DNA of 64,000 nt from G963664585 sp963664585 (GTDB taxonomy: Bacteria; Bacillota; Clostridia; Oscillospirales; Ruminococcaceae), in the NCBI GenBank assembly GCA_963664585.2, contig CAXXEO010000002.1, positions 1-64,000 on the forward strand, in the 5' to 3' direction. Positions within the stretch are counted from its first letter, which is position 1, and each line of letters begins with the position of its first letter. The translations under genes and the position numbers were made by a program. A model generated the notes under the pieces. The model worked only from the letters and a program-made list of their open reading frames with translations, made no database searches and had not been told where the DNA came from. Positions 33,139 through 42,416 of this stretch are shown in pieces.

Positions 33139-35625
33139 TCATTTTCCCGCAGATGGTGGTATATTTCCTTTTTCTCTGTCGGGGTTTTCTGCAGCCGGCG
33201 GAGGGAGCTCATCAAGAGCATTCAGATACTTTTCATAGTCCATCTGTCCCGGTTGCGCAGGTGTTGACGTTGGCAGGGAAGAAGAAATGTGATTCTGTAT
33301 TGACGGATTCGCTGACACCGGAACATTCTTTTTTCTAGCACCTATGAGAAGGTAAAGGATCAAAAGAATAAGGGCTCCCGCTGTGATGCAAAGGCCATAT
33401 AGCAGACCGGGCGGCGTAAAGTTAAAGCGAATTGTGCTTTCCCCGGCAGGAACCCTGACGGCCATAAATCCCAAATTGGCTCGTTCCACAACTGCTGTCT
33501 TACCGTTTACAGTGGCACTCCAGCCCTTTTCATAGGGGACTGAGAAAAAGACCATCATCTCTTTGGGGAGATTGATTGTAGCGGTAAAACCCCGGTTGTC
33601 TATATTAAAGCTCTTGGCGGCATGAGAGGACAGATTGCCAACATTGCGATTATAGGTTTTTTCTTCAAAACTGTCCGCGCTCACTTCTCTGACCGTTGTT
33701 AAGATGTCCTGATTGCGTTCGATGGCCTCATCGGACAGGTACATCGCCTTCAGCATGAAAAGGCCCTTCTGATCCGATCCAAGTACTTTGAATACATCAT
33801 TGCCAAAGCTGTATTCATAGGCGAAGCCCATGGGAAGACAATAGGTGTTCTCATAAACATTGTAGCCAAGCTGGCTGTTATAGAACTTATAGCCGAGCGG
33901 CAGCATCTCTTCCCCCTTGCCCACCGGCACAAACAGCCAGCGGACGGACAGCAGGGTGCGCAATCCATAATAATGCAGATCCGGTTTGGAAGAAACGTCC
34001 CTCTTGACGCCCATTTTCGGATAGAACTCCATAATTGAGGTGGGAATAATCGAGTGGAAGGCCTGGATATTGGGCAGACCCCAGAACATGCCCAGATTAT
34101 CCATACTGTCGTACAGATCGCTTCTCACAAAGCCTTTATCCGGCAGTTCAAGTTTATAGCGACCTTCAAGGGCTGTTTCAATGATCCATTTGTCATTGTC
34201 GTCGGCGTTCTTTCCCATGGCGATAAAGATTACCGAATAGGCAACCGAAATGACCGAAAGAGTCACCAACGTCGCCTGCTGAAATGTTTTCTTGTCCTTA
34301 CAGAAATGGATAATCATTGCCGCCAGCAGAATGCACGACAGAGAGATCACCACATAAAGCCAGAATCTTTCCGGATATTCATAAAGTCCAAACTTCCACT
34401 TGCCCTCCACGCGGCTGGGGGTGAAGCCAATCGCCGCCGCAATGAAAAGAGTGATATAAAGGGTCCAGCGAACCCCAAATATCAGGTCGATGCTCTCCCT
34501 GTCTTCAAGGGCGATCGTAGTAGCCACGCACATCAGAAGGATGGGCATATAGTACCAGCGGGCGTAATAGGAGTTGTTAAAGAGGATGAATGCGGAATTA
34601 AAAGCAGGAATGAGCGCCATAAAGAGTGATATAATAAGCATCCGCTTAAGAAAGTCCTTCTTTCTGGCGGAGAAATAGGCGATAACGCCACTGACGGAAA
34701 AGAGGGGAAGCCACGCAGACATCGAGGACCACTTGGCACCGATATCAGGGAAAAAATTGGGCTGGCTTGGCAGCTCAGGCGGGAAAAACAGGCTGGAGAA
34801 AGAAGCCAACTGTATCTGGTTCCAGCCATAGATCCAAAGTGACCAGCCATTCAGAAAATTGTCTGGTGTGGTACGGGGATTCCCCATCAGCGCCATCAAC
34901 GAGGGAAGCAGCAGGAACATGGCAATTCCCAACCCCACTACCGATTCGAAAACAGCACAAAAAAACTTTTTAAAGGTGATTCCCCAGCCGCCGGTCGCAA
35001 TCCGCACGACGATATAGAGGGCAACAAAGACGACCTCGCCGATAAAGAACCAATAGTTTACCAGGCAATTGATGGCCACCGCCCCTGCAAAGAGCCCTCG
35101 GCGATCATTTTGTACCAGTTCTTCCACAGCAATCAGCAAAAGAGGAAAAAAGATAATAACCTCGTGAAAATGATTAAAAAAGATGTTATAGACCGTAAAA
35201 CCTGAAAAGGCATAGAGTATCGCCCCGATGACGGCATAGCTTTCATCCCTGACAAAACGGCGGATAAAGTAAAAGGCGGTCAGAGAGGCGCAAGCGGTCT
35301 TTAAAATCAGCAGCGGGCCCATCAGATAAGGGACGAAGCTTGTGGGAAAGGGAAGCGTAAGCCAGAAGAAAGGGGAAAACAAAAGATAAAAACTGTAAGA
35401 CCCGATGAAGTTTACCCCCAAATCGGTCTTCCAGTTCCAGAATATCGACCCAGAGCGCACCGCCTCGTGGGCAAGTTTATAAAAGGGAATCTGCTGTACG
35501 TTAAAGTCGCCGAAAAACAGCATATACCCTTTGTTGTAGATCATAAATGGCACAAATACAGCCGCGGCCAGACCCAGTGTCAAAAGAAAGGTCATGCGCG
35601 CATAGCTTTTTGCTGGCTTTACCAC
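33139..35625 (-). CDS. YfhO-family membrane glycosyltransferase
   Basis: An 828-residue GT-C-like membrane protein with about 13 hydrophobic segments in the first 480 residues, a large outside domain (about 490-750) and a final membrane segment near 750-770. The N-terminal GYMLFFGDFNVQQIPFYKLA holds the acidic motif of the family. B. subtilis YfhO works with CsbB to add GlcNAc to lipoteichoic acid; the adjacent GT2 suggests the same here. The cytosolic tail is Pro/Ser-rich and ends PPSAGK. Which polymer and sugar are used is inference. Confidence 0.85.
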   Translation of the reverse strand: MVKPAKSYARMTFLLTLGLAAAVFVPFMIYNKGYMLFFGDFNVQQIPFYKLAHEAVRSGSIFWNWKTDLGVNFIGSYSFYLLFSPFFWLTLPFPTSFVPYLMGPLLILKTACASLTAFYFIRRFVRDESYAVIGAILYAFSGFTVYNIFFNHFHEVIIFFPLLLIAVEELVQNDRRGLFAGAVAINCLVNYWFFIGEVVFVALYIVVRIATGGWGITFKKFFCAVFESVVGLGIAMFLLLPSLMALMGNPRTTPDNFLNGWSLWIYGWNQIQLASFSSLFFPPELPSQPNFFPDIGAKWSSMSAWLPLFSVSGVIAYFSARKKDFLKRMLIISLFMALIPAFNSAFILFNNSYYARWYYMPILLMCVATTIALEDRESIDLIFGVRWTLYITLFIAAAIGFTPSRVEGKWKFGLYEYPERFWLYVVISLSCILLAAMIIHFCKDKKTFQQATLVTLSVISVAYSVIFIAMGKNADDNDKWIIETALEGRYKLELPDKGFVRSDLYDSMDNLGMFWGLPNIQAFHSIIPTSIMEFYPKMGVKRDVSSKPDLHYYGLRTLLSVRWLFVPVGKGEEMLPLGYKFYNSQLGYNVYENTYCLPMGFAYEYSFGNDVFKVLGSDQKGLFMLKAMYLSDEAIERNQDILTTVREVSADSFEEKTYNRNVGNLSSHAAKSFNIDNRGFTATINLPKEMMVFFSVPYEKGWSATVNGKTAVVERANLGFMAVRVPAGESTIRFNFTPPGLLYGLCITAGALILLILYLLIGARKKNVPVSANPSIQNHISSSLPTSTPAQPGQMDYEKYLNALDELPPPAAENPDREKGNIPPSAGK

Positions 35626-35772
35626 CGTCTCACCTCATCATTGTCTTTTTTCGAAATTATACCACGAATGGGTTGTTTTGGCTAGAAAATCTGACCAATT
35701 TTCAGATTCCCGGCTCCTTCAAAATCTATTGTGTCCATCTTATACTAATTTCATATTAAAAGGTAATAAACC

Positions 35773-35811
35773 ATATCTGTTTTCCCGCCTGTGGCGGGGA
35801 AAAACAGATAT
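35773..35811. repeat. GC-core hairpin, ATATCTG arms
   Basis: ATATCTGTTTT arm with CCGCC-TGT-GGCGG core and near-perfect complement. Confidence 0.6.
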
Positions 35812-35879
35812 AAAATGAGTTGCTTTTAAAAGGATATCGTATTATGCGCTTTTGCTGCAAAGCAAATATAATATTATTT

Positions 35880-35985
35880 TCAAGTTAATTAACTTGAAAA
35901 CAAGCTTGTGGTTTCTTCCCCCGCCGAAGGCGGGGGAAGAAAATGACGTTTTAACTATAGCCAGTTTTTAAGTTAATTGGCTATA
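35880..35985 (+). repeat. Family 1 element, copy 11, altered left end
   Basis: Core (GAA loop) and right end are consensus. The left end lacks TATAGTTG and is replaced by a mirror of the inner arm, giving a 24-bp perfect palindrome at 35877-35900 (TTTTCAAGTTAA and its complement). Confidence 0.85.
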
Positions 35986-36061
35986 GTTTCAGCATTCCCA
36001 ATCGAATTGTAGAATTGATTCGTGCTTTTTCCCCGCCGAAGGCGAGGTTGTGCATATCTTT

Positions 36062-38002
36062 TTAATGCACTTCCACACCGGTAAAGTAATGCGTAAGAAT
36101 ATCCTTATAGCTATAACCTGACTGCGCCATAAAATGCGCGCCATATTGGCTCATTCCCACACCATGACCATAACCACGGCTGGTAAAGGTAAAATTCCCA
36201 TTTTGATAGCTGACCTCGAAGCAGCTTGAGCGTATGGCAAAGCCTAAAAGCTTTTCTCTAATATTGCGGCCGGTGATTGCCGCCGTGCCTACGGTCCCGC
36301 CTTGTGAATAGTCGTGGCCGCCTATCGTTACTTTTCCCACATATCCCCCCGGGTTAAGGGCGTTTTCATCAATGGAAATCCAGTCCTCCGGGTCGCCGCC
36401 AAGAGAGATACCATATGTACTTAGAACCCGTGAACGAAGATTTTCTTCACTGATCGTATAGCTGCCGTTATAATAGGGCGAATTGACATCATCAGGACTG
36501 TCCACAGATACAAGATAAGGAATAGCTTTGCCCCATACCGACTGTGCTGTCGTTGTGGCTCCGCAGCTTGTCGAGTGGTAGACAGCGTTAATATAACTGC
36601 CATTGTAGTATGCGGCCACTCCGATGACCGCACTGACTGCCTGGCTTACCTTGTCAGACACAGTCGTTTTGAGCGTCACCGCCGGAGCTGACCCGGCCTC
36701 GTTATTGTATTTTATAAAGCTGTAGCAAGCTACCGCCTGGGCTTTAATGGCCTCGATGTGGAGGTTAGTGCCCATTTCATTCTGCACGATCTGACAGATG
36801 AGGCTGTAGGCATCCATCGAATAACCTGTACCACCGACAGAATAATAAAGTGTCTCATTGGCAGCATCACCGTTATTTGATTGTGGTTCCGAGGAAGAAC
36901 CTGGCTCACTGGAAGAGCTGACCTCGCTCGAGGATGAAGTTACCTGACTGGTTGAGGAACTCACCTGACTGGACGAGGAACTCGCCTGACTGGTTGAAGA
37001 GCTCACCTGGCTGGACGAGGAGCTCACCTGGCTGGACGAGGAGCTTACCTGACTGGACGAAGAGCTCACCTGGCTGGAGGAAGAGCTTGCCTTACTGGAG
37101 GAAGAGCTTGCCTTACTGGAGGAAGAGCTTGCCTTGCTGGAGGAAGAACTTGCCACGCTTGAGGATGGCTCACTGGACGAGGAACTGCTTACCTCTGAGG
37201 AGGAAACTGCCCCGCTCGCCGAAGACACATCCGGCTGTGAGGAAGACTCGCTTGAGACGGCAGTTCCGCTCACCGGTGAGGCAGGAGACTGGCTCATACG
37301 GTCGTAAACGAGCCATGCGGTAAATATCATAAGCCCCGTGCATACGGTCAGCGTGGCAGCAATAATCCGTCTGATTATGGCAGGATTGTAAGGATGAAAT
37401 TTTTTTTGTGAAGTGGGCTTGTCCGATACCGGAGAGGTGAGAATATGTGCGGCTGCTGCCATCGTTTTGTCTTCACCGATATGACTTGCCGGAAGAAAAC
37501 CGGCCCTTTTGGCAAAATCAGCGGCATATCCGGCAAAAGAACCTTGCAGCATGGCTTCAGTGGGATGAGGAGGAAGCATGATAATACACTGGCGTTCTTT
37601 GAAAATAGCACAGCCGGGTATGAAACCGCCTAAAGGATCAAGAGCAGTTCCGCCCACGGGCAGATATGCAGCCCTGACGAGAAACTCGTCAACCTCGATT
37701 CCCGATCGTTTTGCTTCATCGTTGATCATTTGAAGCGCAGCCTGGTTTTCCTCCGCCATCAGCCCAAGGCCATGACAAAATAAACGCTTGATAATATCGC
37801 TTTCTCTGGGATCAAGCCCGCCGAGAGTGATGATGATATCAGCGCTGTCCCATATGTCGTTCATTTGACAGGCGATCTTCTCCGCCGCTCGTTCCACCTC
37901 ATAAAACTGGTGCAGGGCAAGCCCCACCCCCTCAAGAGCGGCAGCGATTTGTTTAACGATCTCCTGATTTTCGCCGGACAGGGCAATCAATTCCACCTTC
38001 AT
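36062..38002 (-). CDS. CinA/MoaB-like domain fused to SpoIID/LytB domain through a Ser-rich linker
   Basis: A 646-residue protein with four parts. Residues 1-170 resemble the molybdopterin-binding fold of CinA: ADIIITLGGLDPRESDIIK at 54-72, then YLPVGGTALDPLGGFIPGCA at 113-132, then IMLPPHPTEAM at 141-151 (CinA has LPGPPSEM). A membrane segment covers 209-232. Residues 239-376 are almost only Ser with Gln, Val, Lys and Ala. Residues 383-646 are a SpoIID domain: QIVQNEMGTNLHIEAIKAQA, HSTSCGATT and GYGHGVGMSQYGA, the last holding the muralytic signature. The topology is cytosolic CinA-like part and outside peptidoglycan-active part. Known SpoIID has only the membrane anchor and lytic domain. 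ATG is preceded by GGAGG. Confidence 0.85.
   Translation of the reverse strand: MKVELIALSGENQEIVKQIAAALEGVGLALHQFYEVERAAEKIACQMNDIWDSADIIITLGGLDPRESDIIKRLFCHGLGLMAEENQAALQMINDEAKRSGIEVDEFLVRAAYLPVGGTALDPLGGFIPGCAIFKERQCIIMLPPHPTEAMLQGSFAGYAADFAKRAGFLPASHIGEDKTMAAAAHILTSPVSDKPTSQKKFHPYNPAIIRRIIAATLTVCTGLMIFTAWLVYDRMSQSPASPVSGTAVSSESSSQPDVSSASGAVSSSEVSSSSSSEPSSSVASSSSSKASSSSSKASSSSSKASSSSSQVSSSSSQVSSSSSQVSSSSSQVSSSTSQASSSSSQVSSSTSQVTSSSSEVSSSSEPGSSSEPQSNNGDAANETLYYSVGGTGYSMDAYSLICQIVQNEMGTNLHIEAIKAQAVACYSFIKYNNEAGSAPAVTLKTTVSDKVSQAVSAVIGVAAYYNGSYINAVYHSTSCGATTTAQSVWGKAIPYLVSVDSPDDVNSPYYNGSYTISEENLRSRVLSTYGISLGGDPEDWISIDENALNPGGYVGKVTIGGHDYSQGGTVGTAAITGRNIREKLLGFAIRSSCFEVSYQNGNFTFTSRGYGHGVGMSQYGAHFMAQSGYSYKDILTHYFTGVEVH
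36875..37288 (-). repeat. Ser-rich 7-codon tandem repeat tract
   Basis: Within the fusion gene. The protein repeat is SSSSSQV or SSSSSKA, seven residues, so the DNA repeats in units of 21 bp; about a dozen units with few synonymous changes (AGCTCGTC/AGCTCTTC types). Such tracts change length readily. Confidence 0.85.
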
Positions 38003-38032
38003 GGGGGACCTCCAAAAAAGGATTTCCGGCTG

Positions 38033-39208
38033 TCAAAGACTTGGTTCTATGCCAAGAAACTCAACCGAACAAAGTGCCTCGCTGATGAGGGCTTCGCGGT
38101 CTAATGCCTTCTCGGCCTCCAGCAGCATGGCAAGCTGTGGGCGGGTGCGGGGATGCTTGGGCGTAAATACGGTACAGCAATCCTCATAGGGGAGGATCGA
38201 TGTTTCAAAGGTGTCGATCCTGCGGGCAATCTCAATGATGTCTTCCTTGTCCATGCCGATTACCGGGCGGAATACGGGCAGAGCGGCAGCCGCGTCGGTA
38301 CAGGCGAGAGCCTGCAGGGTCTGGCTGGCAACCTGTCCCAAACTCTCTCCCGTGATCAGGGCACCGCAGTCGTTATCAACAGCAAGCCTGCTTGCAATCT
38401 CCATCATAAAGCGGCGCATGATCAGGGTAAAATACTCTTCGGGACAGCGCTTGCCAATCTCTTCCTGAATATGTGTAAAGGGAACAGTGGCAAGGGAGAT
38501 ACGGCCTGTATACAAAGAAAGCTTCTGGCAAAGTGAGACCACCTTCTGATGCGCATGCTCGCTTGTATAGGGAGGACTGGCAAAGTGTATGCCAAAGATC
38601 TCAAGACCGCGGCGTGCCATCATATATCCCGCCACCGGTGAGTCAATCCCCCCCGAAATGAGAAGACCGCCGATCCCCGCGGAACCTGCGGGGATTCCCC
38701 CCGCGCCGGGAATCTGATTACCGTGGATATAGGCGCCAAAATCGCGGATTTCCACAACAACCGTCTCCTCAGGATGATGAACGTCAACTTTCAGATGGGG
38801 GTAAAGAGAGAGGAGATACCCCCCCAACTCCCGACAGATCTCGGGCGAGATCATCGGAAAACGCTTGTCAGACCGCTTAGCCTCTACCTTAAAGGTGCCG
38901 GCGGCGCGTAAGTTTGCTCCCAGATAATCCCCTGCCGTCTGCTTGATCTCTTCAAAGTCCTTGGCGATCTGGGCTGTGCGGCAGAGAGCGGCCACACCAA
39001 AGACCTTTTTAAGTCTATTCATTGCCTCGTCCATATCGGCCGAGCCTTTGGGTTGAACATAAATAGTTGACTGTGCGCTTTTGATTTCAAAGTTTCCTAT
39101 ATCCTTTAGCGCCCGGCGGGCGTTCTTCATCAGAACCTGCTCAAAAGCTGAGCGGTTTAACCCCCTTAAGGCGATTTCGCCGCATTTTAACAGGATTACC
39201 TCTTTCAA
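38033..39208 (-). CDS. thiI: tRNA 4-thiouridine synthase ThiI
   Basis: Adenylates and thiolates U8 of tRNA and, in some organisms, supports thiazole formation. It has 391 residues: a ferredoxin-like and THUMP N-terminal half (to about 165), then the PP-loop ATPase with LLISGGIDSPVAGYMMARRG (about 182-200). The C-terminal rhodanese domain of E. coli ThiI is absent, as usual in Firmicutes, so sulfur is expected directly from the neighbouring cysteine desulfurase. Same strand as, and 131 bases after, that gene. Confidence 0.93.
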   Translation of the reverse strand: MKEVILLKCGEIALRGLNRSAFEQVLMKNARRALKDIGNFEIKSAQSTIYVQPKGSADMDEAMNRLKKVFGVAALCRTAQIAKDFEEIKQTAGDYLGANLRAAGTFKVEAKRSDKRFPMISPEICRELGGYLLSLYPHLKVDVHHPEETVVVEIRDFGAYIHGNQIPGAGGIPAGSAGIGGLLISGGIDSPVAGYMMARRGLEIFGIHFASPPYTSEHAHQKVVSLCQKLSLYTGRISLATVPFTHIQEEIGKRCPEEYFTLIMRRFMMEIASRLAVDNDCGALITGESLGQVASQTLQALACTDAAAALPVFRPVIGMDKEDIIEIARRIDTFETSILPYEDCCTVFTPKHPRTRPQLAMLLEAEKALDREALISEALCSVEFLGIEPSL

Positions 39209-39264
39209 TCTTTTCTCTCCTTTATTGTTGGGTCACGCAACCACATTGATCATGCCTGCGTTCA

Positions 39265-39300
39265 TTGTATCTTTTCCCCGCTACCGGTGGCAGGATACAT
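39265..39300. repeat. GC-core hairpin between desulfurase and thiI
   Basis: TGTATC arm, CCCCGC and GGTGG core, GGATACA arm; imperfect. Located in the 131-base spacer. Confidence 0.45.
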
Positions 39301-39339
39301 CTGCCAATCGTTTATTTTGGGTGTGTATAAATCCCCCCT

Positions 39340-40476
39340 TTACCGACTCCGGCGCAAGGTCGGAAGCCCGATGACGAGAGCATTAAGAAGTGCATCCACG
39401 TCCTGTTCACTGCTGTAGCGTGAGAAACTCACCCGGATGGCCGAGTCGATGCGCTCATCAGGCAGTCCGGCTTCCAGAAGCACATGACTGCGCTTGCCCT
39501 TTGAGCAGGCTGAACCACTGGAAACATAAACGCCTTTTCCCTCCAGCAGGTGAAGCAGCGTCTCGGAACGGTAGCCCGGTATGGAGAAGTTCAATATATA
39601 GTGAGAAGACGAAGCGGGTGAATTGACCACCGCGCCCTCTATCCCGGCAAGGCCAGCGATCAGCTGCTCTTTCAGGTGGGCGGCAGCGGCATAATTCTCT
39701 AAAAGCTTACCGGATGCGAGAGAGGCCGCAAGACCAAAGCCACAGATCAGGGGAACATTCTCGGTGCCGGGGCGAAGGTCCTTCTGTTGACCCCCGCCAA
39801 AGATCATTGGGGATATGCGCACCCCCTTTTTGATATACAGCCCGCCAACGCCTTTGGGGGCGTGAATCTTGTGCCCGCTGATGCTGACCAGGTCAAGGTC
39901 CAAGGCAGAAGCACTGAAGGGGAGCTTGCCGAAGGCCTGTACGGCGTCGCAGTGAATGAGAGCCAGTGGACTTTTTTTTCGCACCAGACGCACGGTCTCT
40001 TCCAGCGGAATAATTGAGCCGAGTTCATTGTTGACAAGCATCACCGAAACCAAAATTGTATCTTTATCACATGCCTCGGCGATTTGCAGAGGGTCGATAA
40101 GTCCGGCTGTATCTGACTTCACCCGCCTTACCAGAAAACCCTGCTTTTCGAGTTCTGCCATGGGAGCAAGGACAGAGGCATGCTCGAAAGCTGTTGTTAC
40201 AATTCCATTTCCCCTGCGTCGCAGCGCAAAAGCGGCACCAAAAATAGCTAAGTTATTGGCCTCTGTACCGCCGGATGTAAAAATCACCTGTCCTTCTCCC
40301 CTCATCGCGGCGAGAATTCTTTTCTGGGCATTTTCTATCGCTAACTGGGCATCCAGACCCATGCGGTGGAGCGAGGATGGATTTCCATAGTTCTTCAGCA
40401 TCGCATGAAGACACTCCTCAGCCACCAGCGGATCAACCCGGGTGGTCGCGCTGTTGTCAAGATAAAACCGTTCCAT
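39340..40476 (-). CDS. Cysteine desulfurase (NifS/IscS type, group II-like NifZ)
   Basis: PLP enzyme that takes sulfur from cysteine. It has 378 residues from ATG 40476 (AGGA site upstream). The PLP lysine is in SISGHKIHAPKGVGGLYIKK (about residue 205); the active cysteine is in VSSGSACSKGKRSHVL (about 325), in the long-loop position of IscS/NifS-type enzymes. Opening YLDNSATTRVDPLV is typical. Pairing with thiI indicates a dedicated sulfur donor for tRNA thiolation, as with B. subtilis NifZ-ThiI. Confidence 0.9.
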   Translation of the reverse strand: MERFYLDNSATTRVDPLVAEECLHAMLKNYGNPSSLHRMGLDAQLAIENAQKRILAAMRGEGQVIFTSGGTEANNLAIFGAAFALRRRGNGIVTTAFEHASVLAPMAELEKQGFLVRRVKSDTAGLIDPLQIAEACDKDTILVSVMLVNNELGSIIPLEETVRLVRKKSPLALIHCDAVQAFGKLPFSASALDLDLVSISGHKIHAPKGVGGLYIKKGVRISPMIFGGGQQKDLRPGTENVPLICGFGLAASLASGKLLENYAAAAHLKEQLIAGLAGIEGAVVNSPASSSHYILNFSIPGYRSETLLHLLEGKGVYVSSGSACSKGKRSHVLLEAGLPDERIDSAIRVSFSRYSSEQDVDALLNALVIGLPTLRRSR

Positions 40477-40514
40477 ATGACCATTCCTTTTTTGCTCTGC
40501 AATAGATAATTGTC

Positions 40515-40553
40515 TTTTGTGTCTCCCCCGCCTTTGGCGGGGGAGACACAAAA
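40515..40553. repeat. 39-bp perfect GC-core hairpin
   Basis: TTTTGTGTCTCCCCCGCC-TTT and exact complement, an 18-bp stem, just upstream of the desulfurase gene. Confidence 0.7.
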
Positions 40554-40726
40554 CTATTTTCCTGTTTTGCTATATCATAGCGTATAATATCTCAGTTTAA
40601 CCTACTTTGTTTTATTATATATCAAAATCCCAAATCTTTCAAAGGAAAGCCCCTTTCTTCACATATTTTTTCTTCCTTTGGAAAGGATAGAGTTTATCTT
40701 ATGATTTTTTCTTGGAGGTAAAGCTT

Positions 40727-42073
40727 ATGAAAAAGGCCTTCTCACGTCGAAGAATGATCAGGCTCTGGTCCTTTGCCATGGCAGCCATCATGACGCTGGG
40801 TGCAAGCTCCGCCCTCTATTATACCCGTGCGGCTTACTACCGCGAACAGCTCGAGTACACTTACATGCAGTCCCTTCAGGAACTCTCCTCTTATACGACC
40901 AGCATTGTAAACACGCTCAACAAGGGGGTCTATGCGGGCACGCCCCTGCAGATCTCCCTCCTTTCTGCAAAGCTTTGGCGCGATTCGGGCGCGGCGAAGG
41001 TGGCTCTTACCTCCCTGCCAGATACTGAGGTGGACTTGGACAATGCCAACCGATTCCTCTCGCAGGTGGGTGACTATGCAATGGCACTTTCGCAAAAGGT
41101 CTCTTCCGGCGAGACTTTGAGTGAAAAGGAATATGCCAGCCTTGAGACGCTTTTGGATTATGCATACCAGCTTAACGCCACCATTTCCAACGTAACAGAT
41201 GAGATCAATACAGGCCACAGAAGTCTTATCGGTGACAACAAGCCCCTCACCACCAAAAGCGTCAGCGCCGCGGCCAATACCGGCAGTGGACTTTGGGATC
41301 AGGCGGGAAAGATTGATGACTACGGTCAACTGATTTATGACGGTCCCTTCTCCGATCACATGCTTGAAATTGAGCCCAAAATGACAAAGGGAGCCCCTGA
41401 GGTCACAGAAGAGGACGCCAGAAATAAAGCGGCAGAAGCCTCGGGCCTTAATCCCGAGAGCCTCACCTTTTCCGGCATGGAAGAATCGGGTATGCCTTGC
41501 TACTGTTTTCAAGGGGGAGAAATAAATATAGCGGTGACAAAATACGGCGGTCTTCTCGCCTATCTTGTAGACAGCCGTGGTGCGGCAGAAAGAAAGCTCA
41601 CCCCTGAAGACGCTACAAAAATCGGTACGGAATACTTGAAAAAGTTGGGGGTTGAATCACTGACCTCCACTTATTACGAAGTCAGCAGCAATATCTGCAC
41701 CGTAAACTTCGCCCATAAGGAAGGGGATGTTGTCTGTTATACCGATCTGATCAAGGTGGGCGTATCCTTGGATGACGGCAGGGTTTCTTTTTACGATGGC
41801 AGGGGGTATATCGTCAACCACCACGAAAGAAGCCTGCCCAAGCCCACCCTGACCAAGGCACAGGCAGCCAAAAGTCTGGCGAAGGGACTGACCGTAGAAG
41901 GCACGAAGCTCTCTCTTATTCCCAGCACCGGCCTCTCGGAGCGCTTGTGCTATGAGTTCAAGGCCACCGGACGAAAAGGAGAACAGCTATTAATCTATGT
42001 CAATGCCCTGACCGGTGCTGAAGAGCAGCTTCTTATCCTGATCGATACAGGGGACGGAATGTTGACAGTTTAA
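40727..42073 (+). CDS. ypeB: Germination protein YpeB
   Basis: A spore-coat/cortex protein that in Bacillus stabilises the cortex hydrolase SleB. It has 448 residues with an N-terminal membrane anchor (about residues 12-35), a helical N-terminal half and three PepSY-like YPEB repeats in the C-terminal half (near 235, 305 and 385). ATG 40727 has GGAGG 8 bases upstream. SleB is not in the window; the usual order is sleB-ypeB, so here the gene is separate. The presence of the gene supports a spore-forming host. Confidence 0.88.
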   Translation: MKKAFSRRRMIRLWSFAMAAIMTLGASSALYYTRAAYYREQLEYTYMQSLQELSSYTTSIVNTLNKGVYAGTPLQISLLSAKLWRDSGAAKVALTSLPDTEVDLDNANRFLSQVGDYAMALSQKVSSGETLSEKEYASLETLLDYAYQLNATISNVTDEINTGHRSLIGDNKPLTTKSVSAAANTGSGLWDQAGKIDDYGQLIYDGPFSDHMLEIEPKMTKGAPEVTEEDARNKAAEASGLNPESLTFSGMEESGMPCYCFQGGEINIAVTKYGGLLAYLVDSRGAAERKLTPEDATKIGTEYLKKLGVESLTSTYYEVSSNICTVNFAHKEGDVVCYTDLIKVGVSLDDGRVSFYDGRGYIVNHHERSLPKPTLTKAQAAKSLAKGLTVEGTKLSLIPSTGLSERLCYEFKATGRKGEQLLIYVNALTGAEEQLLILIDTGDGMLTV

Positions 42074-42107
42074 CTGTTTACAAACGAAAAAAGTGAACGA
42101 GTGATCA

Positions 42108-42213
42108 TATAGCCAATTAACATAAAAACTGGCTATATGTAAAACGTCATTTTCTTTCCCCGCCTTCGGCGGGGGAAGAAATCACGAGCTTGTTTTCAAA
42201 TCAATCAACTATA
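42108..42213 (-). repeat. Family 1 106-bp dyad element, copy 12
   Basis: First copy in inverse orientation; full length; GAA loop when read in the family orientation. Confidence 0.9.
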
Positions 42214-42230
42214 CTGTCCTATACCATGCA

Positions 42231-42258
42231 AAAAAGCGCCTGTGTCCAGGCGCTTTTT
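42231..42258 (+). terminator. Intrinsic terminator of ypeB
   Basis: AAAAAGCGCCTG-TGTC-CAGGCGCTTTTT; nearly symmetric, so it may act in both directions (the minus-strand FAD gene starts further right). Confidence 0.85.
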
Positions 42259-42416
42259 AATATTATAAAATCTTCGGAAGATTAAAAAGATACTATTTGT
42301 AATATGAATATTAAAAATTTCAAATAGTATAAATGTTAGGGACACCTGCTGCATTTTAGTGCGATAAGGCTTTGCCGATATGTACTAAAGTGCAACTGAC
42401 ACACACACCGCAAATT

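Larger units (their letters stand above)
35626..36061. other. Interval with GC-core hairpins and a family 1 repeat
   Basis: Holds a hairpin at 35773-35811, family 1 copy 11 (35880-35985) and a weak GC hairpin near 36028-36052 that may end transcription from YfhO-side or SpoIID-side genes. No coding frame. Confidence 0.6.
42074..42416. other. Interval with repeat copy, terminator and an inverted repeat
   Basis: Family 1 copy 12 (42108-42213), the ypeB terminator (42231-42258) and a perfect 10-bp inverted repeat ATACTATTTG/CAAATAGTAT (42290-42330). No coding frame. Confidence 0.65.

Noticed and set aside
36934..37323. 129-codon plus-strand frame rich in Ser, Pro, Trp and Lys
   Set aside because: It is the antisense reading of the Ser-repeat linker; the repeat unit alone explains the open frame.
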